Source of the DNA: Halomonas chromatireducens
GTDB lineage: Bacteria; Pseudomonadota; Gammaproteobacteria; Pseudomonadales; Halomonadaceae
DNA length: 64,000 bases
Assembly (NCBI RefSeq): GCF_001545155.1
Contig: NZ_CP014226.1
Coordinates: 3,909,652-3,973,651 of the forward strand
Direction of reading: 5' to 3'
Position 1 is the first letter of the stretch, and every line of letters begins with the position of its first letter. Both the position numbers and the translations under genes were made by a program. Of the stretch, positions 1 through 8,104 are shown in pieces. Below the pieces are notes generated by a model. It saw only the letters and a program-made list of their open reading frames with translations, made no database searches and had not been told where the DNA came from.

Positions 1-21
1 CCATGCGATTCTCCTGGAGAG

Positions 22-915
22 TCAGGTAAACCAGATACGGGGGGGATGGGCACATGTACTGCTCAGCAACGGCCTGAGACACGCCCAGGCCTGCTGGCAG
101 ATTTCCCATGCCTCATTGCGTTCGTTGCCCAGATAGCGCAGCAGCAGGACGCCATGGCGTACCGTCACCGCCCAGCGTGGGCTGGTGGATATGGCATCAC
201 GCAACGCTTCGATGGCCTCGCCCTCGTCGCCCAGCCCCACCGCCCATAACGTGGCCTGCACCGTGGCACCACCCTGCCCCCAGCGCCCGGCGAAACGCGG
301 GTGCAGCGGGTCCAACGGCTGACGCTCCAGCCACAGCGGCTTGCCGTCTAGTATCAGTCGAAAGCGCTGGTCGATGCGGCCGGAGACATAGGGCAGGTCG
401 CTCGCCGGACGCCCCAGTGCCAGCACCTCCCAGCCCAGGCAGCGCGCCGAGCCGGCCAGGTCGATATGCGTCGACTGCTCTCCCATCGAGCCGTCGAAGG
501 CGATGGTCTCCTGAGGCAGCCATTCGAGAAAGGCGCCGTCGGCCACTTCAAGGTGGGTATGCTGGCCCCAGGCCACGCCATGGCTGTCGGCCTTGTAGAG
601 CTTGTTGGCAGCCGGCGTGGTCAGCAGCGCACGGGTATCCGCGCCCACCCGGGCCGAGATCGCCAGCCTGTCGCCACTGACCAGCCCCCCCGGCGGATGC
701 AACAGGTAGACGTGACAGGGGCCCGTCCGACCTTCGGGATAGAACGGCCGCTGTACCCGTAGCGGCCCCTGGTGGCGCGCTTGCACCATTCTCGTAACCC
801 CGCCACGCGCCTCGAAGGCCAGCGCCAGCGAGGCCGCCCAGTGGCGCCCCGCATCGAAGCGGTGGCCGGAGTTCGTCGGTGGTTCGGTGGAAACGGCAGT
901 CTCGAAAGCGCTCAT
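22..915 (-). CDS. ureD: Urease accessory protein UreD
   Basis: UreD (UreH) is the scaffold of the UreDFG complex that delivers nickel to the urease apoprotein in the cytoplasm. The 297-residue protein has the family's usual length and landmarks: an N-terminal strand region with a GPLRVQRPFYPEG-type motif at about residues 50-62, an HPPGGLVSGD motif at about 73-82, a LLTTPAANKLYK segment at about 97-108, and the C-terminal PRIWFT that closes most UreD proteins. The stop lies inside the window, so the gene is complete. In many proteobacteria ureD is first in ureDABCEFG; the structural genes would lie beyond base 1. The urt urea transporter a few kilobases away supports a urea-use locus. A sigma-54-like element lies about 200 bases upstream of the start. 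Confidence 0.95.
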   Translation of the reverse strand: MSAFETAVSTEPPTNSGHRFDAGRHWAASLALAFEARGGVTRMVQARHQGPLRVQRPFYPEGRTGPCHVYLLHPPGGLVSGDRLAISARVGADTRALLTTPAANKLYKADSHGVAWGQHTHLEVADGAFLEWLPQETIAFDGSMGEQSTHIDLAGSARCLGWEVLALGRPASDLPYVSGRIDQRFRLILDGKPLWLERQPLDPLHPRFAGRWGQGGATVQATLWAVGLGDEGEAIEALRDAISTSPRWAVTVRHGVLLLRYLGNERNEAWEICQQAWACLRPLLSSTCAHPPRIWFT

Positions 916-1348
916 GGGCGGCCTTAAGCAGCATGGTCATGAACACATTAAGCAAAGGACGTACCATGGTGGTGAAAACAAAGATTACATATTTACATCC
1001 AACTACTTGGATCTTGAAAGATGCCACTATCGAGATCTGTATGCCTTATCGCGGAGCGTCCGACTACGCCCTGTCGCTTCATAAAGGTGCGGACCACTCT
1101 CAAGGTGAGCCAATTAGGTGCAATTAGTCTGCCGGCAGGACGAAATACGAATATCGGGCCAACAGCCGGGCCGGCGATTGACCCTGACATTACCGCCTAG
1201 CGCAGAACAGGCGACCGAAGTGCCTGACCCGATGGGCTCACCGTGACGAAGAGAGACATACGGGGAGTGGCATCACAGGCACTATGAGCTAGAGTGATAG
1301 CGCACCTTAGACTGCAGTGCGTTTCTCCAATGGGAAGGAAGATATTTC
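916..1348. other. Intergenic region between ureD and the secreted SnoaL-like gene
   Basis: This stretch of about 430 bases separates two divergent genes. Short open frames exist but have neither convincing ribosome sites nor recognisable products. It should hold the ureD promoter and the promoter of the rightward gene. The only element I can point to is a sigma-54-like box at 1119-1134. Confidence 0.5.
1119..1134 (-). promoter_or_regulatory. Possible sigma-54 promoter for ureD
   Basis: On the minus strand the sequence reads CGGCAGACTAATTGCA. It has the GG-N10-GC spacing of a -24/-12 promoter and a good TTGCA -12 element. It would give a leader of roughly 190 bases before ureD. Nitrogen control of urease is well known, but no clear NtrC site was found upstream, so this is tentative. 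Confidence 0.4.
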
Positions 1349-1915
1349 ATGATGTTCAAGACACTATTCGCCGGAACCGCCCTGAGCCTCAGCCTTGGCG
1401 TCACCGCTCTGGCAAACGCTGCTCCGGTCACCCATATGGGAGGGGACATCACAGAAGAACAGGTACTCGCCACTCAGCGGGCATGGGGAGAGGCCCTGGT
1501 CGACATTTCTGATACGTACAAAGCAGAAGGCATCGACGCCGCCACCGAGCTCGCCCGCAACGTCATCGACAGCGCCTACGGCCATGCGATGGGTCCGATA
1601 CTGTTCAAGCCCACGCTTACCAAGGCTCCCCAGACGTTCCGCACCACTCCGGAAGGCGCACTCGCCTACTTTGTGGGTCATGATGACGCCTATCCTGATG
1701 ACAGTGGCTTCGCCTTGAAAGGCTGGCAGGAAGTCAGCATCGACAATTCCGCTATCTTCATCAGCGGCGACGTCGCCATGACCATTGGCACCGTGTCCAT
1801 TCTCGATGCCGATGGACATACCACCACTGTGGACAAGACCTGGGGCTACCATCTGGACGACGAGGGTGAGCTCCGTATCGTTCTGCATCACTCCTCACTG
1901 CCATACACCGAATAG
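1349..1915 (+). CDS. Secreted SnoaL/NTF2-like protein of unknown function
   Basis: A 188-residue protein with a clear Sec signal peptide (residues 1 to about 25, ending ALANA-A), so it should be periplasmic. The mature part looks like a small alpha+beta NTF2/SnoaL fold: a helical N-terminus with an AWGEALVDIS segment, a central FRTTPEGALAYFVG stretch, and a C-terminal sheet with DKTWGYHLDD and LRIVLHHSSLPY. From memory, relatives are often labelled phosphoribosyl-AMP cyclohydrolase, but the HisI zinc and magnesium motifs are absent, so that label should not be trusted. A GGAAGGAAG ribosome site lies seven bases before the chosen ATG. The gene converges with urtE. Its function is unknown; the conserved LHHSS tail may line a pocket. 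Confidence 0.75.
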   Translation: MMFKTLFAGTALSLSLGVTALANAAPVTHMGGDITEEQVLATQRAWGEALVDISDTYKAEGIDAATELARNVIDSAYGHAMGPILFKPTLTKAPQTFRTTPEGALAYFVGHDDAYPDDSGFALKGWQEVSIDNSAIFISGDVAMTIGTVSILDADGHTTTVDKTWGYHLDDEGELRIVLHHSSLPYTE

Positions 1916-1965
1916 TCCCACACGGAATATGCCGGATGCACTGTATGAGTATCCAATCTGCGGCC

Positions 1966-2664
1966 CTATACCGTCAGGTGCTCCTTGATCAGTGCATCCG
2001 ATAGCTCCCCGATCCCCCCCTTGGCCACCGGTCGACCACGGTTCATGATCACGAAGCGATCCGCGTACTTGCGGGCGAAGGGCAGCTTCTGCTCCACCAG
2101 CAGCACCGTGAGCCCATCCTCGTCGATCAGCTTGCGGATCACCTCGCCAATCTGGGCGACGATATTGGGCTGGATCCCCTCCCCCGGCTCATCGAGGATC
2201 AACAGGCGGGGCTCGATTACCAGCGCCCGGCCGATGGCCAGCTGCTGCTGCTGCCCCCCGGAGAGATCACCGCCACGGCGGTGTTTCATCTCGGCGAGCA
2301 CCGGGAACAGCTCGAATACCCGTTCCGGGATGCTGCGCTTGCCATCGCGGCGTGCCGCCAGTCCGGTACGCAGGTTCTCCTCCACCGTCATCAGCGGAAA
2401 TATCTGGCGTCCTTGGGGCACATAGCCAATGCCCAGGCGCGAGCGCTCCTCAACCCGTTTCCTGGTCAGCTCAACGTCATCCGCGTAGCGGATGCTGCCG
2501 CTGGAGATGGCCACCTCACCCATGATCGCCTTCAGCAGCGTGGTCTTGCCGACGCCGTTGCGACCCATCACGCAGGTACACTGGCCGGCAGGCACGTCCA
2601 GATCGAGGTCCCACAGGGTATGGCTCTCGCCGTAGTACTGGTTGAGCTTGTCGACGGTCAGCAT
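1966..2664 (-). CDS. urtE: Urea ABC transporter ATP-binding subunit UrtE
   Basis: The second ATPase of the high-affinity urea importer UrtABCDE, on the cytoplasmic face. Visible motifs are Walker A GRNGVGKTT (residues 34-42), the Q-loop region YVPQGRQIFP, signature LSGGQQQQLAIGRAL and Walker B LLILDEP followed by the GEGIQPN D-loop. At 232 residues it matches LivF-type ATPases, and the GEGIQP sequence is typical of UrtE. Its ATG shares one base with the urtD stop (TGATG), indicating translational coupling. It is the last gene of the urt operon and ends about 50 bases from a convergent gene, with no strong terminator hairpin seen. Confidence 0.95.
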   Translation of the reverse strand: MLTVDKLNQYYGESHTLWDLDLDVPAGQCTCVMGRNGVGKTTLLKAIMGEVAISSGSIRYADDVELTRKRVEERSRLGIGYVPQGRQIFPLMTVEENLRTGLAARRDGKRSIPERVFELFPVLAEMKHRRGGDLSGGQQQQLAIGRALVIEPRLLILDEPGEGIQPNIVAQIGEVIRKLIDEDGLTVLLVEQKLPFARKYADRFVIMNRGRPVAKGGIGELSDALIKEHLTV

Positions 2665-3503
2665 CAGGCCACCTCCTCTTCGGCGTCGGCCCCCAGGTAG
2701 ACCTCGACCACTTTCGGGTCGTTGGACACCTGGTCCATGCTGCCCTCGGCCAGCACGCTACCCTGGTGGAGCACCGTCACCTTACGTGCGATGGAGCGCA
2801 CGAAGCCCATGTCGTGCTCCACGACGACCACCGACTGCTTGCCGGCAAGGCCGGTGAGCAGCTCGGCGGTGCGCTCCATCTCCTGCTCGGTCATGCCGGC
2901 CACCGGCTCGTCGACGAGCAGCAGACGCGGCCGCTGCATCAGCAGCATGCCGATCTCCAGCCACTGCTTCTGGCCGTGGGAGAGGATGCCCGCCGGACGT
3001 AGGCGAAGCTCGGCAAGGCCGATGGTTTCCAGCACCTCCTCGATGCGCTCGCGAATGGACGGCGTCATTCTGGCCGTGAGGGTCGGCAGGATGCGCTTGT
3101 CCGCCGCCATGGCCAGCTCCAGGTTCTCGAACACCGTCAATGCCTCGAACACGGTGGGCTTCTGGAACTTGCGGCCGATGCCGAGGCTGGCGATCTCCGG
3201 CTCGTTCATGGTCAGGAGATCATGGCGGCTGCCGAACCACACCTTGCCGGCATCGGGGCGGGTCTTGCCGGTGATGATGTCCATCATGGTGGTTTTGCCG
3301 GCCCCGTTGGGCCCGATGATGCAGCGCAGCTCGCCGTCGTCGATGGTCAGGTTCAGGTCGTTGATCGCCTTGAATCCATCGAAGCTGACCGTGACGTCCT
3401 CGAGGTAAAGGATGGGCCCATGGCGCACATCCACCGGCGATGCCGCCGGCACCAGGAAGTCGAACACACGATCCCGGTCGGCCAGTGATCTGAGAAAGCT
3501 CAT
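2664..3503 (-). CDS. urtD: Urea ABC transporter ATP-binding subunit UrtD
   Basis: The first ATPase of the urea importer. Walker A GPNGAGKTT is at residues 64-72, followed by FQKPTVFEALTVFENLELA and a LSHGQKQWLEIGMLL signature. That variant of LSGGQ is usual in UrtD/LivG-type subunits. Walker B is LLLVDEP with the VAGMTEQE D-loop, and the H-loop is VVVEHDMGF. The frame is open well upstream inside urtC, but the start at 3503 (MSFLRS) overlaps the urtC stop by four bases (ATGA) and gives 279 residues, right for the family. The N-terminal 30 residues before the nucleotide-binding domain are also typical of UrtD. Confidence 0.95.
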   Translation of the reverse strand: MSFLRSLADRDRVFDFLVPAASPVDVRHGPILYLEDVTVSFDGFKAINDLNLTIDDGELRCIIGPNGAGKTTMMDIITGKTRPDAGKVWFGSRHDLLTMNEPEIASLGIGRKFQKPTVFEALTVFENLELAMAADKRILPTLTARMTPSIRERIEEVLETIGLAELRLRPAGILSHGQKQWLEIGMLLMQRPRLLLVDEPVAGMTEQEMERTAELLTGLAGKQSVVVVEHDMGFVRSIARKVTVLHQGSVLAEGSMDQVSNDPKVVEVYLGADAEEEVA

Positions 3504-4645
3504 GCCGCTACCTCCTTGCCGCGTGGAGTGGGCGATTCGTCGTCCTTGCCACGGTGTTTCCGGCGCCGGACGCGATAGGCCAGCAGTCCAGCCACCCCCT
3601 TGGGCAGAAATACCGTCACCAGCACGAACATCGCGCCCAGGGCGAACAGCCAGGCATCCGGCATCACCCCAGTGAAGACCGTCTTGGCGTAGTTGACCAG
3701 GATGGCGCCGATCACCGCGCCGTAGAGCGTCGCGCGGCCGCCCAGCGCCACCCAGAGCACGATCTCGATGGAGAATACCGGCGAGAATTCGCTGGGATTG
3801 ATGATGCCCACCTGGGGTACGTAGAGCGCCCCAGCCAGGCCGGCCAGCATCGCCGAAACCACGAAGACGAAGAGCTGGAAGCGCTCGACCCGATAGCCGA
3901 TGAAGCGCGTTCGCGCCTCCGCATCGCGGGTCGCCACGCAGACCCGGCCCAGCTTGCTGCCGACGATGGCACGGCACAGGACGTAGCCCACGGCCAGGGC
4001 CACCCCGGTGGCGATGAACAGGCCCAGCCGGGTGGCATCGCTTCTCAGGTTGTAACCGAGGATGTCGCGGAAGTCGGTCAGGCCGTTGTTGCCGCCGAAG
4101 CCCATCTCGTTGCGGAAAAACGCCAACATCAGGGCGAAGGTCAACGCCTGGGTGATGATCGACAGATAGACCCCCGTCACCCGCGAGCGGAATGCCAGGA
4201 AGCCGAACACCAGGGCCAGCAGGCCAGGTGCCAGCAGCACCATGGCGAAGGCGAACCAGGCCATGTCGAAGCCAGTCCAGTACCAGGGCAGGCTGTCCCA
4301 GTTGAGGAACACCATGAAGTCCGGCAGTTCGGGATGACCGTAGACACCGCGGTCACCAATCTGGCGCATCAGGTACATGCCCATGGCATAGCCGCCCAGG
4401 GCGAAGAAGGCGCCGTGCCCCAGGCTCAGAATGCCCAGATAGCCCCACACCAGGTCCACCGCGACGGCGAGCAGCGCATAGCTCAGGTACTTGCCGAACA
4501 GGTTGACGGTATAGGCGTTGACGTAGAGCGGATGCCCCTGGGGTACGGCCACATGAAGGATCGTCACCAGGACCAGCGCGGCGAGCAGCACGCCGAGGAA
4601 CAGCTGGGTCGATCGCTCGGTAAAGGGTCTTCCTAGCCAATGCAT
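3500..4645 (-). CDS. urtC: Urea ABC transporter permease UrtC
   Basis: A LivM-like inner-membrane permease of the urea importer, 381 residues with about ten hydrophobic segments. The N-terminus is a single helix (LFLGVLLAALVLVTILHV), followed by the conserved LLAVAVDLVWGYLGILSLGHGAFFALGGYAMGMYL-type region (about residues 57-91), which marks branched-chain amino acid/urea permeases. A soluble insert with the PGYGHPELPDF-like segment lies around residues 95-115. The C-terminus is positively charged (RVRRRKHRGKDD). It sits three bases after urtB and overlaps urtD by four, so the operon is tightly coupled. Confidence 0.95.
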   Translation of the reverse strand: MHWLGRPFTERSTQLFLGVLLAALVLVTILHVAVPQGHPLYVNAYTVNLFGKYLSYALLAVAVDLVWGYLGILSLGHGAFFALGGYAMGMYLMRQIGDRGVYGHPELPDFMVFLNWDSLPWYWTGFDMAWFAFAMVLLAPGLLALVFGFLAFRSRVTGVYLSIITQALTFALMLAFFRNEMGFGGNNGLTDFRDILGYNLRSDATRLGLFIATGVALAVGYVLCRAIVGSKLGRVCVATRDAEARTRFIGYRVERFQLFVFVVSAMLAGLAGALYVPQVGIINPSEFSPVFSIEIVLWVALGGRATLYGAVIGAILVNYAKTVFTGVMPDAWLFALGAMFVLVTVFLPKGVAGLLAYRVRRRKHRGKDDESPTPRGKEVAA

Positions 4646-4648
4646 GCG

Positions 4649-6322
4649 TTAACCCTCCGCTGCCCGGCCCTTCTGCGGAAAGAGTCCGCGGGGGCGCTTC
4701 TGGATGAAAAGAATGATGAAGACGAGCACGATGATCTTGGCCAGCACGGCACCGGCCCAGGGCTCGAGAATCTGGTTGATCACGCCCAGCGACAGTCCCG
4801 CCACCAGGGTGCCCCAGAGGTTGCCCACCCCACCGAAGACCACCACCATGAACGAGTCGATGATGTAGTTCTGCCCCAGGTTGGGGCCAACGTTGGTGAG
4901 CTGGGAGAGCGCCACCCCGGCCAGGCCGGCGACGCCGGAGCCCAGGGCGAAGGTCATGATGTCGACCCGGGTGGCGCGAATGCCCATCGAGCGCGCCATG
5001 GCGCGATTCTGGGTCACGGCGCGCACCTCCAGGCCGAGCCGGGTGCGGCGCATGATCAGCATCAGGGCGGCGAATACCACCAGGGTGAAGCCCAGCACAT
5101 ACATGCGATTGAGGGTCAGCGACAGGGCATCGTTGACGACCAGCGAACCACTCATCCAATCCGGGGTGACCACGGTCCGGTTCTGCGGGGAGATGGCCGT
5201 GCGCACTAGCTGCTGCAGGATCAGACTGATGCCGAAGGTGGCCAGTAGGGTCTCCAGGGGGCGTCCCTTGAGAAACTGGATGACGCCGCGTTCGATGGCG
5301 ATGCCGGCCAATGCCGAGACCATGAACCCGGCGGGTATCGACAGGATCAGCGCCAGACCGGGCTGTCCCGGAATCAGCTGCTGCATGGCCCAGGTGGTAT
5401 AGGCGCCGAGCATGATCAGCTCGCCGTGGGCCATGTTGATGACGCCCATCACACCGAAAGTGATGGCCAGGCCAATGGCCGCCAGCACGAGTACCGAACC
5501 CAGGCTCAGACCGAAATAGAGGGTCTCGAGGCCGCGGTTGATCCGCAGGTTCTGCTCGATGCTGTTCAGCGCCGCCTGGGCGGCGTCGGCGACCACCGGG
5601 TCATCGCCCATCACCGCCCGATTCAATGCAACACGCACCCGGGGATGGAGACTGCCCTCAAGGTCGGCAACGGCATCGAGTTCCCCCTGCTCCAGACGAT
5701 GGATCGCCAGCGCCTGGGTCAGCCTGGCGCGCACCCGGCGATCCTCCTCCTGCTCGATGACACCGGCCAATGGCTCCGCCAGATCGGCATCGACCTCGCC
5801 GAGCAGGCGCTCCGCCGAGGCGCGGCGCAGCTCGAGATCCGGTGAGTAGAGATCAACCACGGCAATGGCGCTGCGCAGCTGATTGCGCAGGGCATTGTTG
5901 ATACCGATGCGATCAAGCTCGCGGCGCGACATCTCACCGAGCGCTTCCCCGGACAGCGCATCCGCCACCGGCCAATCGCGACCACGGTTGTCGAGCACCA
6001 CCACGAAGCGGCCATCGTCAGTACGCTGCAGGCGACCGTCGAGGAGCGCCGAGAGCCAGTCGCGGGCGCGCGTATCGTCGCTCTGGACGATGGCATCTAT
6101 GGCTTCGCCCTTGGCCGGATAGGAGTCGACATCGAGCGCTTCGAGCAGCTCAAGGGCCGCGGCGTCATCGCCGGCGTAGGAAGACTGTGCTTGCGCAGCC
6201 CCAGCCGTGATACACAGGGAAATCAGCAGGATCAACATCGCCAGGCAGCGAGAAGGTCGGCCAGCAGCGCTGCCGGCACTCGCCTTGACCGCCACTGGCC
6301 AGGGCAACGGGAAAATCCTCAT
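4649..6322 (-). CDS. urtB: Urea ABC transporter permease UrtB with long N-terminal periplasmic domain
   Basis: A LivH-like permease that pairs with UrtC. The start at 6322 (MRIFPLPW) is preceded by AGAGGAAAG at good spacing; an in-frame ATG 48 bases further out has no such site. The protein is then 557 residues. A signal-like hydrophobic stretch ending AGAAQA (about residues 27-45) is followed by about 210 residues of repeat-like helical sequence rich in Leu, Asp and Arg, then the permease itself from about residue 265. The permease carries the conserved ITFGVMGVINMAHGELIMLGAY motif in the first part of the channel domain. Long UrtB proteins with such an extracytoplasmic domain are common in proteobacteria; the domain's role is not established. 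Confidence 0.93.
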   Translation of the reverse strand: MRIFPLPWPVAVKASAGSAAGRPSRCLAMLILLISLCITAGAAQAQSSYAGDDAAALELLEALDVDSYPAKGEAIDAIVQSDDTRARDWLSALLDGRLQRTDDGRFVVVLDNRGRDWPVADALSGEALGEMSRRELDRIGINNALRNQLRSAIAVVDLYSPDLELRRASAERLLGEVDADLAEPLAGVIEQEEDRRVRARLTQALAIHRLEQGELDAVADLEGSLHPRVRVALNRAVMGDDPVVADAAQAALNSIEQNLRINRGLETLYFGLSLGSVLVLAAIGLAITFGVMGVINMAHGELIMLGAYTTWAMQQLIPGQPGLALILSIPAGFMVSALAGIAIERGVIQFLKGRPLETLLATFGISLILQQLVRTAISPQNRTVVTPDWMSGSLVVNDALSLTLNRMYVLGFTLVVFAALMLIMRRTRLGLEVRAVTQNRAMARSMGIRATRVDIMTFALGSGVAGLAGVALSQLTNVGPNLGQNYIIDSFMVVVFGGVGNLWGTLVAGLSLGVINQILEPWAGAVLAKIIVLVFIILFIQKRPRGLFPQKGRAAEG

Positions 6323-6424
6323 CGGAGCTTTCCTCTGGATAGAGACGAGAAGGCATCTGGATAGAGACAAGATGGCGTGCGTCCCGCCGCCCGGCCGGGC
6401 GGCGGGGAAATCGACTCACTCGAT

Positions 6425-7795
6425 TTATTCGGCCAAGGCAGCCTCGGCTTCTTCGGCCGCAGTGCTGCCGCCGCAGGAGCCGGTGGCGACATTGAAGTTG
6501 CCGCAGCGCATCGGTGCGCGCCAGTCGGCAATCAGGTCACGGGAGCCCGGCAGGTAGTCGGACCAGGCATCGCCGGCCACGGTGGAGGGTGTCCGCCAGA
6601 CCACGTCGAACTGGCCATTGTCCTGGATCTCACCGATCAGCACCGGCTTGGTGATGTGGTGGTTGGGCATCATCGCCGCATAGCCGCCGGTCAGGTTGGG
6701 TACGGTGACACCGATGATCGCCTCCTTGATCGCGTCGACGTCGGTGGTACCGGCCTTGCGCACCGCCTCGGCCCACATGTTGAAGCCGATGTAGTGAGCC
6801 TCCATGGGATCGTTGGTCACCGCCTCCTCGTCGCCGGTGTAATCGATCCAGGCGTCGATGAAGTCATAGTTTTCATCGGTGTCGACGCTCATGAAGTAGT
6901 TCCAGGCGGCCAGGTGGCCGACCAACGGGCCGGTGTTGATCCCGGTCAGCTCCTGCTCGCCCACCGAGAATGCGACCACCGGGATATCCGCAGCGTCAAC
7001 GCCCTGGTTGGCCAGTTCCGTATAGAAAGGCACGTTGGCATCCCCGTTGATGGTGGACACCACCGCGGTCTTCTTGCCCTCGCTGCCGAAGCGACGAATA
7101 TCCGAGACGATGTTCTGCCAGTCGGAGTGACCGAAGGGCGTGTAGTTGATCATGATGTCGTCGTCGGCCACCCCGTGTTCTTCCTTGAGGAAGGCCTCGA
7201 GGATACGGTTGGTGGTGCGCGGATAGACGTAGTCGGTGCCGGCCAGCACCCAGCGCTCCACGCCCACCTCGTTCAGCAGGTACTCGACGGCGGGAATGGC
7301 CTGCTGGTTGGGCGCCGCTCCGGTATAGAAGACGTTCTCGGAGGACTCCTCACCCTCATACTGCACCGGGTAGAACAGCAGGCCGTTGAGCTCCTCGAAG
7401 ACGGGCAGCACGGCCTTGCGCGAGACCGAGGTCCAGTTGCCGAAGACCACATCGACTTCATGTTGGGCCAGCAACTCGCGGGCACGCTCGGCGAACAGCG
7501 GCCAGTTGGAGGCCGGGTCGACCACCACCGCCTCGAGCTGGCGACCCAGCAGGCCACCCTGCTCGTTCTGCTGCTCGATCAGCATTTCCACGGTGTCCTT
7601 GAGCACCGTCTCGCTGATCGCCATGGTGCCGGACAGCGAGTGGAGAATGCCCACCTTGATCGGTTCTTCGGCCAGCGCCTGGGCGCTGAAGCCAAGGCTG
7701 GCAGTGGTAACCAGTGCGGCAGCCGCCAGCCGTGAAGGACGAAGATAGGGATGGAGATAGGGACGGGACAGGACCTTGCGTCGGGATTCGTTCAC
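6425..7795 (-). CDS. urtA: Urea ABC transporter substrate-binding protein UrtA
   Basis: The periplasmic binding protein for urea (and possibly short amides), 456 residues. It starts at a GTG preceded by AAGGAGTGACAA. The signal peptide spans about residues 1-42 with a hydrophobic AAAALVTTASLGFSAQALA core. The mature part starts EEPIKVGILHSLSGTMAISE, which is the UrtA/AmiC-like type I fold entry. Motifs typical of UrtA follow: NEQGGLLGRQLEAVVVDPASNWP, FGNWTSVSRKAVLPVFEE, and LFYPVQYEGEESSENVFYTGAAPNQQ. The C-terminal tail after about residue 430 is alanine and glutamate rich. It is the first gene of urtABCDE, with about 100 bases to urtB, as expected where the binding protein is made in excess. 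Confidence 0.96.
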   Translation of the reverse strand: MNESRRKVLSRPYLHPYLRPSRLAAAALVTTASLGFSAQALAEEPIKVGILHSLSGTMAISETVLKDTVEMLIEQQNEQGGLLGRQLEAVVVDPASNWPLFAERARELLAQHEVDVVFGNWTSVSRKAVLPVFEELNGLLFYPVQYEGEESSENVFYTGAAPNQQAIPAVEYLLNEVGVERWVLAGTDYVYPRTTNRILEAFLKEEHGVADDDIMINYTPFGHSDWQNIVSDIRRFGSEGKKTAVVSTINGDANVPFYTELANQGVDAADIPVVAFSVGEQELTGINTGPLVGHLAAWNYFMSVDTDENYDFIDAWIDYTGDEEAVTNDPMEAHYIGFNMWAEAVRKAGTTDVDAIKEAIIGVTVPNLTGGYAAMMPNHHITKPVLIGEIQDNGQFDVVWRTPSTVAGDAWSDYLPGSRDLIADWRAPMRCGNFNVATGSCGGSTAAEEAEAALAE

Positions 7796-7890
7796 TTGTC
7801 ACTCCTTGCACCTTCCTGCGGGAAGGTTTCATTGTGATGGCATCGCACTGGGTCAAAGGACCGTCCGTGCGGGTCTCAGCCATCAGTCTT

Positions 7891-7906
7891 TGCAAGGCCT
7901 GCGCCA
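7891..7906 (-). promoter_or_regulatory. Sigma-54 promoter of the urt operon
   Basis: The minus strand reads TGGCGCAGGCCTTGCA, a near-consensus -24/-12 element (TGGCAC-N5-TTGCA) with exact GG-N10-GC spacing. It lies about 95 bases before the urtA start codon. Sigma-54 control of urea transport under nitrogen limitation is an established theme, and the enhancer-like palindrome upstream supports it. Confidence 0.75.
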
Positions 7907-7982
7907 CCCTCACGCAAAAATCGTAAATCTTTTAAATTTCAATATATTGGAAACACCCGCCAGGACCATTCACATATCCCTC

Positions 7983-7999
7983 GGCACTACCATGGTGCA
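7983..7999 (-). promoter_or_regulatory. NtrC-type enhancer palindrome upstream of urtA
   Basis: The sequence GGCACTACCATGGTGCA matches the NtrC pattern TGCACCA-N3-TGGTGCA at all but two positions. It lies about 80-90 bases upstream of the sigma-54 promoter, the usual enhancer distance. NtrC binding is an inference from the pattern. Confidence 0.6.
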
Positions 8000-8051
8000 G
8001 ACAGAGTCCCCTTTCTCCGCACTTCCCGCACCGTTCGCGTGCAGGGCACAC

Positions 8052-8083
8052 AAAAAAGGGGCACCGGTCTGCACCGGCGCCCC
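8052..8083 (-). terminator. Rho-independent terminator after tctA
   Basis: On the minus strand, 22 bases after the tctA stop, a GC-rich hairpin (outer GGGGC/GCCCC, one A-C mismatch, inner CCGGT/ACCGG) is followed by six T residues. It insulates tctBA from the urt control region. Confidence 0.85.
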
Positions 8084-8104
8084 AACATCAAAACCCTGGC
8101 GTGA

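Larger units (their letters stand above)
7796..8104. other. Intergenic region carrying the urt promoter and the tctA terminator
   Basis: No gene is seen. Moving outward from urtA on the minus strand, it holds the urtA ribosome site, a sigma-54 promoter (7891-7906), a palindrome matching NtrC sites (7983-7999) and, at the far end, the terminator of the tctBA unit (8052-8083). An AT-rich stretch at 7911-7950 lies between promoter and enhancer and could allow bending. Confidence 0.7.

Noticed and set aside
1349..1915. Phosphoribosyl-AMP cyclohydrolase
   Set aside because: HisI metal motifs are absent and the protein is secreted.
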